Of a DNA stretch of 42,071 nt, positions 23,045 to 31,736 are shown one piece after another. Under the pieces are notes generated by a model. The model was not told where the DNA came from. It did not search any database and saw only the letters and a program-made list of their open reading frames with translations. Each line of letters starts with the position of its first letter. Position 1 is the stretch's first letter. Made by a program: the position numbers and the translations under genes. Source of the stretch: Dehalococcoidia bacterium (GTDB taxonomy: Bacteria; Chloroflexota; Dehalococcoidia; Lucifugimonadales; GCA-2717565); NCBI GenBank assembly GCA_009692865.1, contig SHYH01000007.1, forward strand, positions 1 through 42,071. Reading direction: 5' to 3'.

Positions 23045-23281
23045 CTAGAGGCTAACAGCCAGGCAGGTGGTGGTGCGGACGATGCCGCCGATGGTGTGGA
23101 TCCTGCTGGTCACCAGGTCACCCACGGCGTTCAGGTCGCTAGCCTGGACCGTGATGATAAGGTCAAAGGGCCCAGTGACGGCGTCCACCGTCTCGATCCC
23201 CTGGATCTTCTTCACGGCCTGCAGGACTTCCCTGGTTTTCCCAACTGCCGTCTCCACCAACACATAGGCTCGCGTAGGCAT
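23045..23281 (-). CDS. Stand-alone Lrp/AsnC ligand-binding (RAM) domain protein
   Basis: 78 residues covering just the effector-binding/oligomerisation domain of Lrp/AsnC regulators (AYVLVETAVGKTREVLQAVK, VDAVTGPFDLIITVQASDLN, TTTCLAVSL). There is no DNA-binding HTH. Such stand-alone RAM proteins are common and may bind amino acids and modulate enzymes or full-length Lrp proteins. Its own leader, not shared with the MITE on its left, faces the rsmG promoter region. Confidence 0.88.
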   Translation of the reverse strand: MPTRAYVLVETAVGKTREVLQAVKKIQGIETVDAVTGPFDLIITVQASDLNAVGDLVTSRIHTIGGIVRTTTCLAVSL

Positions 23282-23416
23282 GGGTCACCTTCTGGTGCTG
23301 TGCCGGTATTGTGCGGGGTTGTTAACAGCACGACCTCCTAGAGAGTAGGCTCAGTCTACGGGGCTGTAGGTGGGCTGTCAACCGCTGGCTGTGGGTGGCC
23401 TCTCTCCCTTCCTTGG

Positions 23417-23425
23417 TGCTATAAT
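23417..23425 (+). promoter_or_regulatory. Extended -10 promoter for rsmG
   Basis: TGCTATAAT: a perfect TATAAT with the TGn extension. No good -35 box is seen at 16-18 bases. It places the transcript start near 23432. Confidence 0.5.
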
Positions 23426-23469
23426 CCGCCACGCTAGAGCCCCTTGAGGTTGTTCCAGAGGATAGGCTC

Positions 23470-24207
23470 ATTTCTCACCCCCATCCCAATAGCGCCTTTC
23501 GTCGGCTGGTCTCAGGGGCGGCGAAGCTGGGGTTTTCCCTTTCTGAACACCAGATCGCCCAGTTCCAAAGGTATTACGCGGAGCTGGAGCAGTGGAACCA
23601 GCGGGTGAACCTCACGGCGGTGACCGTGCCGGAGGAGGTGGAGGCTCGCCACTTCCTGGACTCGCTGACGGTGGCGCTGGCCTTCCCCGACGGCCTTGGG
23701 GGCGTGGGCCGCTTGCTGGACGTGGGCAGCGGCGCGGGGTTTCCCGGCCTGCCCTTGAACCTGGCGTTCCCTGGCCTCCGGCTCGCCCTTATGGACTCGG
23801 TGGGGAAGAAGACCGTCTTCCTGCGCCACCTCTGCGATGTTCTGGGGCTTACGGACGTGGAGGTGTACACCGGCCGGGCCGAAGCCCTGGCCCACGGTGA
23901 GATGCGGGAGGCCTTTGATGGCGTGGTCAGCAGGGCCGTAGCCCCGATGAACGTCCTTGCCGAGCTGACCCTCCCCTTCTGCCGGGTGGGGGGCCTTGCC
24001 GTAGCCATGAAGAGCGAGGATAGTGCTGAAGAGGTGGCGCAGGCGGAGCGGGCCATCGGGGTGCTTGGTGGCCGTCTGGAGAAGGTGGTGGCCGTGCGCC
24101 TGGAGGAGCTGGGCGAGCGGCGGTCCCTGGTGGTGGTGCGCAAGGTGTCGCCTACCCCTGAGCGATACCCGCGACGCCCGGGCATCCCGGCCAAACGCTC
24201 CCTCTAG
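23470..24207 (+). CDS. rsmG: 16S rRNA (guanine-N7) methyltransferase RsmG, non-standard start
   Basis: Methylates G527 of 16S rRNA using AdoMet. The conserved region begins well upstream of the ORF-track GTG at 23605: LVSGAAKLGFSLSEHQIAQF and ELEQWNQRVNLTAVT belong to the family N-terminus. Core motifs are LLDVGSGAGFPGLPL (AdoMet loop), VVSRAVAPMNVLAEL and the C-terminal RSLVVVRK. Between the upstream stop (23422) and 23605 the frame has no ATG, GTG or TTG. I place the start at ATT 23470, which has GAGGAT about seven bases upstream and lies 38 bases after the predicted transcript start; other rare starts (CTT, CTA, CTC) are possible. A sequence error is the alternative. Confidence 0.85.
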   Translation: MSHPHPNSAFRRLVSGAAKLGFSLSEHQIAQFQRYYAELEQWNQRVNLTAVTVPEEVEARHFLDSLTVALAFPDGLGGVGRLLDVGSGAGFPGLPLNLAFPGLRLALMDSVGKKTVFLRHLCDVLGLTDVEVYTGRAEALAHGEMREAFDGVVSRAVAPMNVLAELTLPFCRVGGLAVAMKSEDSAEEVAQAERAIGVLGGRLEKVVAVRLEELGERRSLVVVRKVSPTPERYPRRPGIPAKRSL

Positions 24208-24253
24208 GCTTCCAGCCTGTTATTGCTTCCTTGCGAAAAAACCGGTCCGAACA

Positions 24254-24316
24254 GCCGCTCATGGTGAGCCTGGCGAACCACGAGCGGCCCATCCTTCGAT
24301 AAGCTCAGGGTGGGCG
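24254..24316. repeat. REP-like palindrome pair, copy 2
   Basis: GCCGCTCATGGT / ACCACGAGCGGC (12 bp, one mismatch) followed immediately by GCCCATCCT / AGGGTGGGC (one mismatch) around TTCGATAAGCTC. The first hairpin matches the 1568-1606 palindrome (GCCGCTCATGGTGAGC). Lies 46 bases after the rsmG stop. Confidence 0.7.
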
Positions 24317-24378
24317 GGTCTTGGTTAGATCTGGTGTACGCGAACTTACGTAAAACGGTACGGTACCAGGAGTGACGG

Positions 24379-25422
24379 GTGTCTAATTCCGGCGACGCTT
24401 CCAAGCCGCCTGCCTCTTCGCTGGGGAAGAGGTTGCTCTCCCTGCCCGCCCTGGCCTCCTTTGCCATCGCCGGTGTCTTCCTCTACTTCCTCTTCACCAG
24501 GTTCGACATAGACCTGGGAGATACGTGGGCCCAGGTGCGCGGGAACAACTGGTGGATGTACCTGCTGGCCCTGGTGGTCTACTACGCCAGCTTCCCCATT
24601 CGAGGGTGGCGGTGGAGGATCATCGCTGCCAATGCCGTAGTAGTATCCCCTCCTGAGAAGCGTTTGCCCTCTGTCTGGCGCTGCGGGTGCTTCATTCTTC
24701 AGGGTTGGTTCATCAACACCATCTCCTGGTTCCGCTTGGGAGACGCCTACCGGGCCTACGCCTTCAGCGAGGCCACGGGGGCCAGCTTTCCCCGTGTGTT
24801 CGGCACCGTGGTGGCGGAGCGGGTGATGGACGGGGTGGTGGTGGCCGTTCTTCTGCTTCTGGCAGCGGGGCTCCTGGCCGTCACGGGGGGCCTGCTGCCT
24901 TCGCCCCTCATTTTCGGAGCAGCCCTGGCGGTGATGGCGGCGGGGGTTGCCCTGTTGCTCCTCATGAAACACCTGGGGCTACGCCTGGCTCGATGGCTGC
25001 CCCGGCGCCTTGCGGAGGCCTACGCACGCCTCCACGAAGGCACGATGGGGAGCTTTCGCAACCTCCCTGCCATCGCGTTGCTCAGCCTGGGGGCGTGGCT
25101 GCTGGAGGCCGGGCGGCTCCTCTTGGTGCTCCAGGCCCTTGGCCTCTCCCTTCACCTGTCGCTGGTGCTGTTCGTGGCCCTGGCGAGCGCCCTGCTGACC
25201 ACCGTGCCCATCACTCCGGGCGGGCTTGGTGTGGTGGAGCTAGGGGCCACTGGCCTTTTGATGCTGGAGCTGACCCGAGACGCGGCGGTGTCGGCAGTCC
25301 TCTTGGACCGCTCCATCAGCTACCTGAGCATCGTCGTGGTGGGGGCAGGCTTCTTCCTGGTGCAACAGGTCCGGGCTCGCCCAGGCCCGCTGGGCCGCCG
25401 TCAGAAGCCTATGCAGCAATGA
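24379..25422 (+). CDS. Flippase-like membrane protein (UPF0104/LPG synthase transmembrane family)
   Basis: 347-residue integral membrane protein with about eight hydrophobic segments. Family features are the N-terminal ASFAIAGVFLYFLFTRFDID, YYASFPIRGWRWRIIA, the conserved NTISWFRLGDAYRAY and FGTVVAERVMDG blocks, and TTVPITPGGLGVVELGATG. These match the lysylphosphatidylglycerol-synthase TM-region/AglD-like family, associated with lipid or polyprenyl-linked glycan transfer or flipping. The soluble MprF domain is absent. GTG start. The substrate cannot be told. Confidence 0.85.
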   Translation: MSNSGDASKPPASSLGKRLLSLPALASFAIAGVFLYFLFTRFDIDLGDTWAQVRGNNWWMYLLALVVYYASFPIRGWRWRIIAANAVVVSPPEKRLPSVWRCGCFILQGWFINTISWFRLGDAYRAYAFSEATGASFPRVFGTVVAERVMDGVVVAVLLLLAAGLLAVTGGLLPSPLIFGAALAVMAAGVALLLLMKHLGLRLARWLPRRLAEAYARLHEGTMGSFRNLPAIALLSLGAWLLEAGRLLLVLQALGLSLHLSLVLFVALASALLTTVPITPGGLGVVELGATGLLMLELTRDAAVSAVLLDRSISYLSIVVVGAGFFLVQQVRARPGPLGRRQKPMQQ

Positions 25423-25484
25423 CAGCCCTAGAGAGCGTGGGTGCAGGTCGAAGACACTCGATGTATCGGTGGCACGCCATGCTG

Positions 25485-25513
25485 TTGTGCACTTCCTCGC
25501 CAGGTGGTATCCT
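25485..25513 (+). promoter_or_regulatory. Possible promoter for speD-speB
   Basis: TTGTGC, 17-base spacer, TATCCT (each about 4/6 to consensus), 110 bases before the speD ATG. Confidence 0.25.
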
Positions 25514-25625
25514 TGACCCTTGCTGTGCGGTGGCGTCGTGGGGCGGATGGGGGTGATCGGGGAGTGCGAAGGCACGACCCCCGTAGGAGCGGAGAAGCAA
25601 TCCGATCGTTGAAGGAGAACGACCG

Positions 25626-26045
25626 ATGCACCTGATCGTAGACGGGTACGGCGCTGCCCTGGAGCGTCTCACAGACGCCGACTTTCTCTACCGGTTTCTG
25701 GACGACTATCCCGACAGCATCGGCATGACCAAGATCACCCAGCCTCAGGTGTTCACCTACAAGGGGGTCACGCCTCAGGATTGGGGCCTCTCGGGCTTCG
25801 TCCTCATCGCCGAGAGCCACATCAGCGTTCACACCTTCCCCGATCGCGGCTACCTCAACATTGACGTCTTCTCCTGCAAGGAGTTCGACCCCGAGGCCGC
25901 CCTGGCGTACCTGCGCGACCACTTTGGCGTCGAGAAGGTGCGCTCCTGGGTCCTGGACCGGGGGCTGGAGCACATTGACCCTCCCGAGGCGGTGGAGGTC
26001 ATCACGGCGCAGCGTGGTCTCCTTGCCCGCACCTTGAAGGGGTAA
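25626..26045 (+). CDS. speD: S-adenosylmethionine decarboxylase, prokaryotic class
   Basis: Makes decarboxylated AdoMet, the aminopropyl donor for spermidine. 139 residues, the length of the short proenzyme that self-cleaves to generate a pyruvoyl group at the Ser of ESHIS. AESHISVHTFPDRGYLNIDVFSC contains the cleavage Ser, the processing His and the catalytic Cys. ATG follows AAGGAG. The next gene, agmatinase, starts four bases later, forming a polyamine operon. Confidence 0.95.
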   Translation: MHLIVDGYGAALERLTDADFLYRFLDDYPDSIGMTKITQPQVFTYKGVTPQDWGLSGFVLIAESHISVHTFPDRGYLNIDVFSCKEFDPEAALAYLRDHFGVEKVRSWVLDRGLEHIDPPEAVEVITAQRGLLARTLKG

Positions 26046-26049
26046 GACC

Positions 26050-26976
26050 GTGCGGGAGCCGCGCCCTTCGGCTGACGTGCCCCTCGTGCCGTTCTCCTTC
26101 CTTGCCCTCTCGCCCCAGGAGTCGGCCCTCTCCACGGCGCGAGCCGTTCTTGTTCCTGTTCCCTACGACGGCGCGACCTCCTATCGCAGCGGCGCCCGCG
26201 AAGGCCCCAGCGCCATCATCGCCGCCTCCCGCGATCTGGAGGACTACGATGCCGAGCTTAAGGACGAGCCATCGCGCCTGGGCATCCACACCTACCCTGA
26301 AATTGAGCCCCACGTAGGGTCCCCCGATGCTATGGTGGAGCGCGTGGAGCGGGTGGTGCGGCCCTTGGTGGAGGCGGGCAAGCTGGTGGGCGTCCTGGGG
26401 GGCGACCACTCGGTGGCCGTGGGCTCGGTGCGGGCCTACCTGGAGCGATTCCCCGACCTGTCGGTCCTCTACCTGGACGCCCACGCCGACCTTCGGGACG
26501 AGTACCAGGGCAGCCGCTACAGCCACGCCTGCGCCGCCCGTCGGATGCACGAGCGCGTGCCCCTGGTGCAGGTGGGGGTCCGCAGCCTCAGCGTCGAAGA
26601 GCGCCGGTACATAGAGGCAAAGCAGGTCCCCGTGTACTTCTGGGACCCCGCGCCGGCTGCCTTCCGGCCCCAGGAGGTGGTGGCCCTGCTCTCGCCCCAT
26701 GTGTACGTCAGCGTGGACCTGGACGTCTTCGACCCGTCGCTAATGCCGGCGGTGGGCACGCCTGAGCCCGGCGGCATGGCCTGGGAGCAGGTGGTGGGCC
26801 TGTTGCGGGCGGTGGCCGCAGAGCGGCGCATCGTGGGGTTTGACGTGGTGGAGCTGTGCCCCCGCGAGGGGCCCGCGGCCTGCGCCTTCACCGCCGCCAG
26901 ACTGGTGTACAAGCTGATTGGGTACGCGCTGCTGCTGGGGGCAGAGCGTGCCCTGCACCCACAGCAGAGCGTATAA
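26050..26976 (+). CDS. speB: Agmatinase (ureohydrolase)
   Basis: Hydrolyses agmatine to putrescine and urea with a Mn2+ pair. 308 residues from GTG 26050. Metal-binding motifs: GGDHSVAVG, LDAHADLRDEY and SVDLDVFDPSLMPAVGTPEPGG, with ELCPREG near the end. The pairing with speD four bases upstream supports polyamine synthesis. Arginine decarboxylase and spermidine synthase are not in the window. The inverted GTGGGTGCAGGGCACGC repeat (26946-26962) lies in the last codons and encodes the tail ERALHPQQ, replacing whatever C-terminus was ancestral. Confidence 0.93.
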   Translation: MREPRPSADVPLVPFSFLALSPQESALSTARAVLVPVPYDGATSYRSGAREGPSAIIAASRDLEDYDAELKDEPSRLGIHTYPEIEPHVGSPDAMVERVERVVRPLVEAGKLVGVLGGDHSVAVGSVRAYLERFPDLSVLYLDAHADLRDEYQGSRYSHACAARRMHERVPLVQVGVRSLSVEERRYIEAKQVPVYFWDPAPAAFRPQEVVALLSPHVYVSVDLDVFDPSLMPAVGTPEPGGMAWEQVVGLLRAVAAERRIVGFDVVELCPREGPAACAFTAARLVYKLIGYALLLGAERALHPQQSV

Positions 26977-27011
26977 TACGTCTGCAGCAAGGGTATATGG
27001 GAGGGGGTACT

Positions 27012-27080
27012 ATGGGCACTAATGAAAGTGGCGTAAACTACCAAAACCTAATTCGAAACTTGGCCGAGATGTATCCTTAA
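27012..27080 (+). CDS. 22-residue ORF, possible 5' remnant of an ATP-binding protein gene
   Basis: ATG at 27012 after GAGGGGG reads MGTNESGVNYQNLIRNLAEM then YP and TAA. The VNYxNLIRxLAEMYP string recalls the N-terminus of GHKL-ATPase-type (HATPase_c) proteins in related genomes, as I remember it. If so this is a decapitated gene whose body is gone. Otherwise it is a leader peptide for the desulfurase gene that starts 27 bases later. Confidence 0.35.
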   Translation: MGTNESGVNYQNLIRNLAEMYP

Positions 27081-27107
27081 GAAGGTCATCCTCCTCAGGA
27101 GCACCGT

Positions 27108-28307
27108 ATGGCAGAGGCGCCCCACAAGCTCATCTACATGGACCATGCGGCCACCACGCCCCTCCGGCGCGAGGCCTTGGAGGCCATGCTGCCCTACTTC
27201 TCGCAGAGTTTCGGCAACCCCTCCAGCCTCTACACCCTGGCCCAGGAGTCGCGCAAGGCGGTGGATGAGGCCCGCGAGGCGGTGGCCGCCGTGCTGGGCT
27301 GCCGCTCCAGCGAGGTGGTGTTCACCAGCGGGGGCACGGAGTCGGACAACACGGCCCTCAAGGGCGTGGCCTTCGCCCTGAAGCAGACGGGCAACCACAT
27401 CATCACCTCGGCCATCGAGCACCATGCCGTGCTGCACACCTGCCATCAGTTGGAGCAGTTTGGCTTCGATGTGACCTACCTGCCCGTGGACCGCCAGGGC
27501 CTGTTGGACCCCGAGCAGGTGGCCGCCGCCGTCAACGAGCGTACCATCCTGGTGAGCGTGATGCTGGCCAACAACGAGATCGGCACGGTGGAGCCCATTG
27601 CCGAGATCGCCAAGGCGGTGAAGGAGCGGGCCCGCCACATGCGCCGCACCATCGTCATGCACACCGATGCGGTCCAGGGGGCAGGCCTGCTGGACCTGGA
27701 TGTCCAGCGGCTGGGGGTGGACCTCCTCAGCCTGTCGGGGCACAAGTTCTACGGCCCCAAGGGCACCGGGGTCCTGTACATCCGGCGGCGCACGCCCTTC
27801 ACGCCTCAGATGATGGGCGGCGGGCAGGAGCGGGAGCGGCGCTCGGGCACGGAGAACGTCGCGGGCATCGCGGGAATGGCCGTGGCCCTTCGCTTGGCGG
27901 AGGAGGAGCGGAGTTGGGTGACGCCCCACTGCCAGGAGCTGCGAGATCGCATGATCACGGGCATCCAGAAGTCCATCCCTGGGGCTCACCTGAACGGGCA
28001 CCCTACCCAGCGGCTGGCCAACAACGTGAACTTCTCCTTCGAGAGGATCGAGGCGGAGCCGGTGCTGGTGGGGCTGGACTTCAAGGGCATTGCTGCGTCC
28101 AGCGGGAGCGCCTGCACCTCGGCCACCCTGGAGCCCTCCCACGTCCTCATCGCCCTGGGGCAGCCGGCGGAGCTGGCCGAGGGGAGCCTGCGCCTGACGC
28201 TGGGGAAGGAGAATACGCAGGGGGAGGCGGATGAGTTTCTTGCCCTGCTGCCGGACCTGGTGGGCCGGCTTCGGGCCATGCCATCACTATCCGCTGCTGG
28301 TGATTAG
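27108..28307 (+). CDS. iscS: Cysteine desulfurase
   Basis: PLP enzyme that takes sulfur from cysteine for Fe-S clusters and thio-modified tRNA. 399 residues: [28 protein letters not shown], the His in [22 protein letters not shown] lysine in [13 protein letters not shown], and the catalytic loop [18 protein letters not shown] with the persulfide Cys. NifS and IscS cannot be told apart; no iscU or mnmA neighbour is present. It may supply sulfur to the ThiI encoded at 12413-13618. Confidence 0.94.
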   Translation: MAEAPHKLIYMDHAATTPLRREALEAMLPYFSQSFGNPSSLYTLAQESRKAVDEAREAVAAVLGCRSSEVVFTSGGTESDNTALKGVAFALKQTGNHIITSAIEHHAVLHTCHQLEQFGFDVTYLPVDRQGLLDPEQVAAAVNERTILVSVMLANNEIGTVEPIAEIAKAVKERARHMRRTIVMHTDAVQGAGLLDLDVQRLGVDLLSLSGHKFYGPKGTGVLYIRRRTPFTPQMMGGGQERERRSGTENVAGIAGMAVALRLAEEERSWVTPHCQELRDRMITGIQKSIPGAHLNGHPTQRLANNVNFSFERIEAEPVLVGLDFKGIAASSGSACTSATLEPSHVLIALGQPAELAEGSLRLTLGKENTQGEADEFLALLPDLVGRLRAMPSLSAAGD

Positions 28308-28369
28308 TGGTTCCTCCCACGAGTATTCAAACCACTCTATTCCCTGTCCCACGGCTATCGTCCAGATTG

Positions 28370-28921
28370 GTGGAAACGACTACGAGCCGGTTGTATAAAG
28401 TCCGCTGGGGTGTCCTCGGCATTGGGGCCGCGGTCCTCCTGGCCCTCTTGGGATTGGGCTGCTACAATTCGCAGCTTGCGTCCCAGTGGGTGAGGGGATC
28501 GCAGTTCAGCATGGGCGTGGGCGCTCTCCGCGTCACCGACCAGGTGGTCTTCACCAAAGAGGGAAAAGACCTGGTGGTGCGCCCAGCAGAAGGGCAGACC
28601 CTGGTGGCCATCCCGATACGGCTCCGCAACGACCGCACGGGCAAGGCCCTCCTTCTCATCAACGAAGACGCGGCGCTGCTGCGGGACCGGGCCGGTCGGC
28701 AGTACACTCCCGTCGACCCCTTTGCCCGGGCGGTGGCCCTGGACGGGTCCTTGGACCAGAGCAAAGTGGTCGCGCCCTTCCTGTGGGGCAAGATCTCTCT
28801 TGACCAGAACTACCAGCTCTCAGGGTGGCTCCTTTTTGAGGCGCTGCCCAACCGTGAGTGGCAGGAGTTGGAGTGGCGTCAGGGCGACACCATCGTAGCC
28901 CGCTTCGGCGGCTACCCCTAG
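28370..28921 (+). CDS. Predicted lipoprotein, DUF4352-like
   Basis: The ORF opens at GTG 28307, but the signal (KVRWGVLGIGAAVLLALLGLG then Cys) fits a start at GTG 28370 or TTG 28367. The lipobox LGLGC predicts lipidation. The mature part is a beta-rich domain (LVAIPIRLRNDRTGKALLLI, LLRDRAGRQYTP, LSGWLLFEALPN) resembling DUF4352/telomere-repeat-factor-like immunoglobulin folds found in lipoproteins. Function unknown. A hairpin with a T-run follows, then the ftsH promoter. Confidence 0.7.
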   Translation: METTTSRLYKVRWGVLGIGAAVLLALLGLGCYNSQLASQWVRGSQFSMGVGALRVTDQVVFTKEGKDLVVRPAEGQTLVAIPIRLRNDRTGKALLLINEDAALLRDRAGRQYTPVDPFARAVALDGSLDQSKVVAPFLWGKISLDQNYQLSGWLLFEALPNREWQELEWRQGDTIVARFGGYP

Positions 28922-28923
28922 AC

Positions 28924-28946
28924 AGGGCGCGCCCTAAGGCATTTTT
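28924..28946 (+). terminator. Short terminator-like hairpin
   Basis: AGGGCGCGCCCT (4-bp loop, 4-bp stem) then AAGGCATTTTTG. Weak stem but with a T-run, directly after the lipoprotein stop. Confidence 0.4.
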
Positions 28947-28973
28947 GATTTTCGTCACCTGTTACGGTAAAAT
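28945..28973 (+). promoter_or_regulatory. Promoter for ftsH
   Basis: TTGATT, exact 17-base spacer, TAAAAT (5/6). Start site near 28980, about 47 bases before the ftsH ATG. Confidence 0.65.
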
Positions 28974-29026
28974 ATACGGGTGGTGAGGGCTGAACCGAGG
29001 GGATAGGCCCCTGGTGGAGAAGAGTG

Positions 29027-31093
29027 ATGAACCCCCGTTGGGTACGACAGAGCTTCGTCTATGTGCTGATCGCACTGGCGGTCCTGGGTATTCTCTTTGT
29101 GTTCCGAGCGCCCACCAGCGAGATCAGACCCTTTAGCGATGTCATCCAGTTGGCCCAAGAGGGCAACGTCCAGAAAATCGAGGTGCGCCAGGACCAGTTG
29201 ACGGTCTACGCCAAGGACGGCGCTGTCTACAAGTCTTCCAAAGAGCCCACCGCCGTCATGTACGATATCTTGACCAAGGCGGGAGTGGTGGTTGGCGCCA
29301 AGGGGGTCCAGCTAGAGGTGAAGGGGTCAAGCGGCTGGGACGGGTTTTTGGGCCTGGCCATTAACTTCCTGCCCCTCGTACTCCTTGGCTTCCTCCTCCT
29401 CTTCATCATGCGCCAGGCCCAGGGAGGCGCCAACCAGACCTTAAGCTTTGGTCGGACCCGGGCTCGAATGCTCGTGGCCAACAAGCCCACCGTGACCTTT
29501 GACGACGTGGCAGGAGTCGAGGAGGCCAAGCGGGAGCTCCAGGAGGTGGTGGAGTTTCTACGCTTTCCGGAACGGTTCGTCGCGCTGGGAGCACGCATCC
29601 CCAGGGGGGTGCTTCTGGTGGGCGCCCCCGGCACCGGCAAGACCTTGATGGCCAAGGCCGTAGCCGGGGAAGCCGGCGTCCCCTTCTTCTCCCTCAGCGG
29701 CAGCGAGTTTGTGGAGATGTTTGTTGGTGTGGGGGCCGCTCGGGTTCGGGACCTGTTTGACCAGGCCAAGCGCGGTGCCCCCTGCATCATCTTCGTTGAT
29801 GAGATCGACGCCGTGGGGCGCCATCGAGGCGCAGGACTGGGAGGGGGCCACGACGAGCGGGAGCAGACCCTCAACCAGATCCTGGTGGAGATGGACGGCT
29901 TTGACAGCAGTACCAACGTCATCGTCCTGGCTGCCACCAACCGCCCCGACATCCTGGACCCGGCCCTTCTGCGGCCTGGCCGGTTTGACCGGAGAGTGGT
30001 CCTGGACCCGCCGGACATCAAGGGGCGCGAGGCTATCCTGGCGGTTCACTCTAAGGGGAAGCCCGTGGACCCTGAGGTGGACATGAAGGTCATCTCCCGG
30101 GAGACGTCTGGGTTCACCGGAGCAGACCTGGCCAACGTTCTCAACGAGGCGGCCTTGATGGCGGCCCGCCTGGGGAAGACGACCATTGGCAAGGCTGAGT
30201 TCGAGGAGGCCATCGAGCGGGTGGTGGCGGGCCCCGAACGCAAGAGCAGGGTCGCCTCCTCTCGGGAGAAGGAGATCACCGCCTATCACGAGGCGGGCCA
30301 TGCCCTTGTGGGGTGGAGCCTCCCGAATGCCGATCCCGTGCACAAGATTTCCATCGTGGCCCGTGGCATGGCCGGGGGCTACACTCGGTTCCTGCCCGAG
30401 GAGGACCGGAACCTGATGGCCAGGTCGCAGTTTGAGGACATGCTGGCGACGGCCCTGGGCGGTCGTGTGGCCGAGGAGGCGGTTTTTAGCGACGTCACCA
30501 CCGGGGCCAGCAACGACTTGGAGCAGGCTACTCGAATAGCGCGGCAGATGGTCACCCGTTTCGCAATGAGCGACCTGACCATCTACAAGGAGATGGCCAT
30601 CAACGAGGTCATTGACAGGGCCGTGGCGGGGCAGGTGGCCTCCATTGAGGTGTACGGGAACGACCTCCTGGTGCGGACCACCGATGGAGACGTACACGTG
30701 TCTCGCAAGGAGGAGGAGTTCAGCTTGGTGGACTATCTCCAGCAGCAGAAGGCCCGCCACAACGGTGTGGTCTGGCCCCAGGTTCATGTCAAGCCCGCCA
30801 AAAAGTTGGGAGGCTTGGGGCCCCGCACCTTTGGCCGCCGTGAGGAGTTGATCTTCCTGGGCACGGCGATCTCTGAGCAGCGGGACTACAGCGAGCAGGT
30901 GGCCCAGGAGATTGACGAGCAGGTGCACTCCATAATCCAGCGGGCCTACGAGCGGGCCCGGGAGATCATCACCGCCAAGCGGGCAAAGCTGGCCCAGGTC
31001 GCCAAGTACCTCATTGTGAACGAGACGGTGGATGGGCAGGCGCTGAAGGACCTGTTTGAAAGCGAGCCTTCATCGTCGCCAGCGCCAAGCTGA
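29027..31093 (+). CDS. ftsH: FtsH membrane AAA metalloprotease with an internal FtsH-ext-like insertion
   Basis: Quality-control protease, 688 residues from ATG 29027 (GGAG seven bases upstream). Layout by ORF-track numbering (start 29024): TM1 about 11-27; extracytoplasmic FtsH_ext domain about 32-100; TM2 about 109-129; AAA domain with Walker A GAPGTGKT (200-207), Walker [11 protein letters not shown] and [23 protein letters not shown]41 peptidase with HEAGH (422-426) and third zinc ligand Asp498 in [10 protein letters not shown]. Normal FtsH continues RFGMSxxLGPRTFG. Here about 77 residues (518-594) intervene between RFAMSD and [14 protein letters not shown]. The insert ([40 protein letters not shown]) resembles the protein's own FtsH_ext domain. 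All catalytic residues are intact. Confidence 0.96.
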   Translation: MNPRWVRQSFVYVLIALAVLGILFVFRAPTSEIRPFSDVIQLAQEGNVQKIEVRQDQLTVYAKDGAVYKSSKEPTAVMYDILTKAGVVVGAKGVQLEVKGSSGWDGFLGLAINFLPLVLLGFLLLFIMRQAQGGANQTLSFGRTRARMLVANKPTVTFDDVAGVEEAKRELQEVVEFLRFPERFVALGARIPRGVLLVGAPGTGKTLMAKAVAGEAGVPFFSLSGSEFVEMFVGVGAARVRDLFDQAKRGAPCIIFVDEIDAVGRHRGAGLGGGHDEREQTLNQILVEMDGFDSSTNVIVLAATNRPDILDPALLRPGRFDRRVVLDPPDIKGREAILAVHSKGKPVDPEVDMKVISRETSGFTGADLANVLNEAALMAARLGKTTIGKAEFEEAIERVVAGPERKSRVASSREKEITAYHEAGHALVGWSLPNADPVHKISIVARGMAGGYTRFLPEEDRNLMARSQFEDMLATALGGRVAEEAVFSDVTTGASNDLEQATRIARQMVTRFAMSDLTIYKEMAINEVIDRAVAGQVASIEVYGNDLLVRTTDGDVHVSRKEEEFSLVDYLQQQKARHNGVVWPQVHVKPAKKLGGLGPRTFGRREELIFLGTAISEQRDYSEQVAQEIDEQVHSIIQRAYERAREIITAKRAKLAQVAKYLIVNETVDGQALKDLFESEPSSSPAPS

Positions 31094-31329
31094 TAATCGG
31101 CGGGGCCTATACCATTCGCTTCCGAAACGACGACGCCGTCAGCACAATAACTATTGCTGCCTTCAGCTCCTCCGGAGCCATCACGGGCACCTGGATCAAC
31201 ACCACCACCTTCAAGGGTTACCTGATCACCTCGACCGCAGGGGCATGGACGCTTACGGTGCTTGCCAGGCAGAGCCCTGGCGCAACACAGATCACTCGCG
31301 CCGTCCAACTGTCCTCTTGGAAGAACTGA
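31060..31329 (+). pseudogene. Orphan C-terminal fragment of an extracellular-type protein
   Basis: Overlaps the ftsH 3' end in another frame and has no start codon. The reading frame gives [20 protein letters not shown], then STITIAAFSSSGAITGTWIN and a Thr/Ser-rich beta pattern to SSWKN and TGA. The composition suggests the end of a secreted beta-sandwich protein. Downstream, up to 31473, nothing convincing is found. Confidence 0.4.
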
Positions 31330-31473
31330 TCCGGCACGGGTTACTTCGTGAGCGAAGGCGAGGAGGCATCTCAGCGGGGGCGCCAAGTCAGGCCGCAAAA
31401 AGTTCGAGTACTGTCCACAGAGGCCCACCGTGCAGGACTCGAACCCAAAGGTGGTCCGAGCGATGGCGGAATC

Positions 31474-31736
31474 TTACTGCCCATGATGGCGGCGTTTGAT
31501 TAAGGCCTTTGTGAGCTGGTAATCGGTTTCCAGGTTGAGCCAGAACCTGGCTGCGATCTCCGGCATCACTGCCTCAAGCTGCACGGCCGTCGCGGCGGTA
31601 ATAGCCTTTTTCCCGTTGATGATCTCGTTGATGGTGTTCACTGGCCGTCCCATGCGCTTGGCTAGCTCTTTTAGGGAGATGCCTCGTCCCTCAATCTCCT
31701 CCGCAAGGTATTCTCAGGGAGGGACAGCGACGTCAT
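31474..31736 (-). pseudogene. HigA-family antitoxin with a single-base frameshift
   Basis: From ATG 31736 the frame reads MTSLSLP then shifts; the other frame continues EYLAEEIEGRGISLKELAKR, MGRPVNTINEIINGKKAIT and ARFWLNLETDYQLTKALIKR to TAA. Restoring one base gives MTSLSLPGEYLAEE..., 87 residues, a standard HigA/VapI-type XRE antitoxin. The span is 263 bases, one short of a codon multiple, which confirms the deletion. The HTH (ISLKELAKRMGRPVNTINEII) is intact. No HigB toxin gene is beside it. Confidence 0.7.

Noticed and set aside
31400-31460. Possible tRNA remnant (minus strand GGGTTCGAGTCCTGC)
   Set aside because: The T-loop-like string lacks a complementary T stem, and no anticodon arm or acceptor can be drawn around it.
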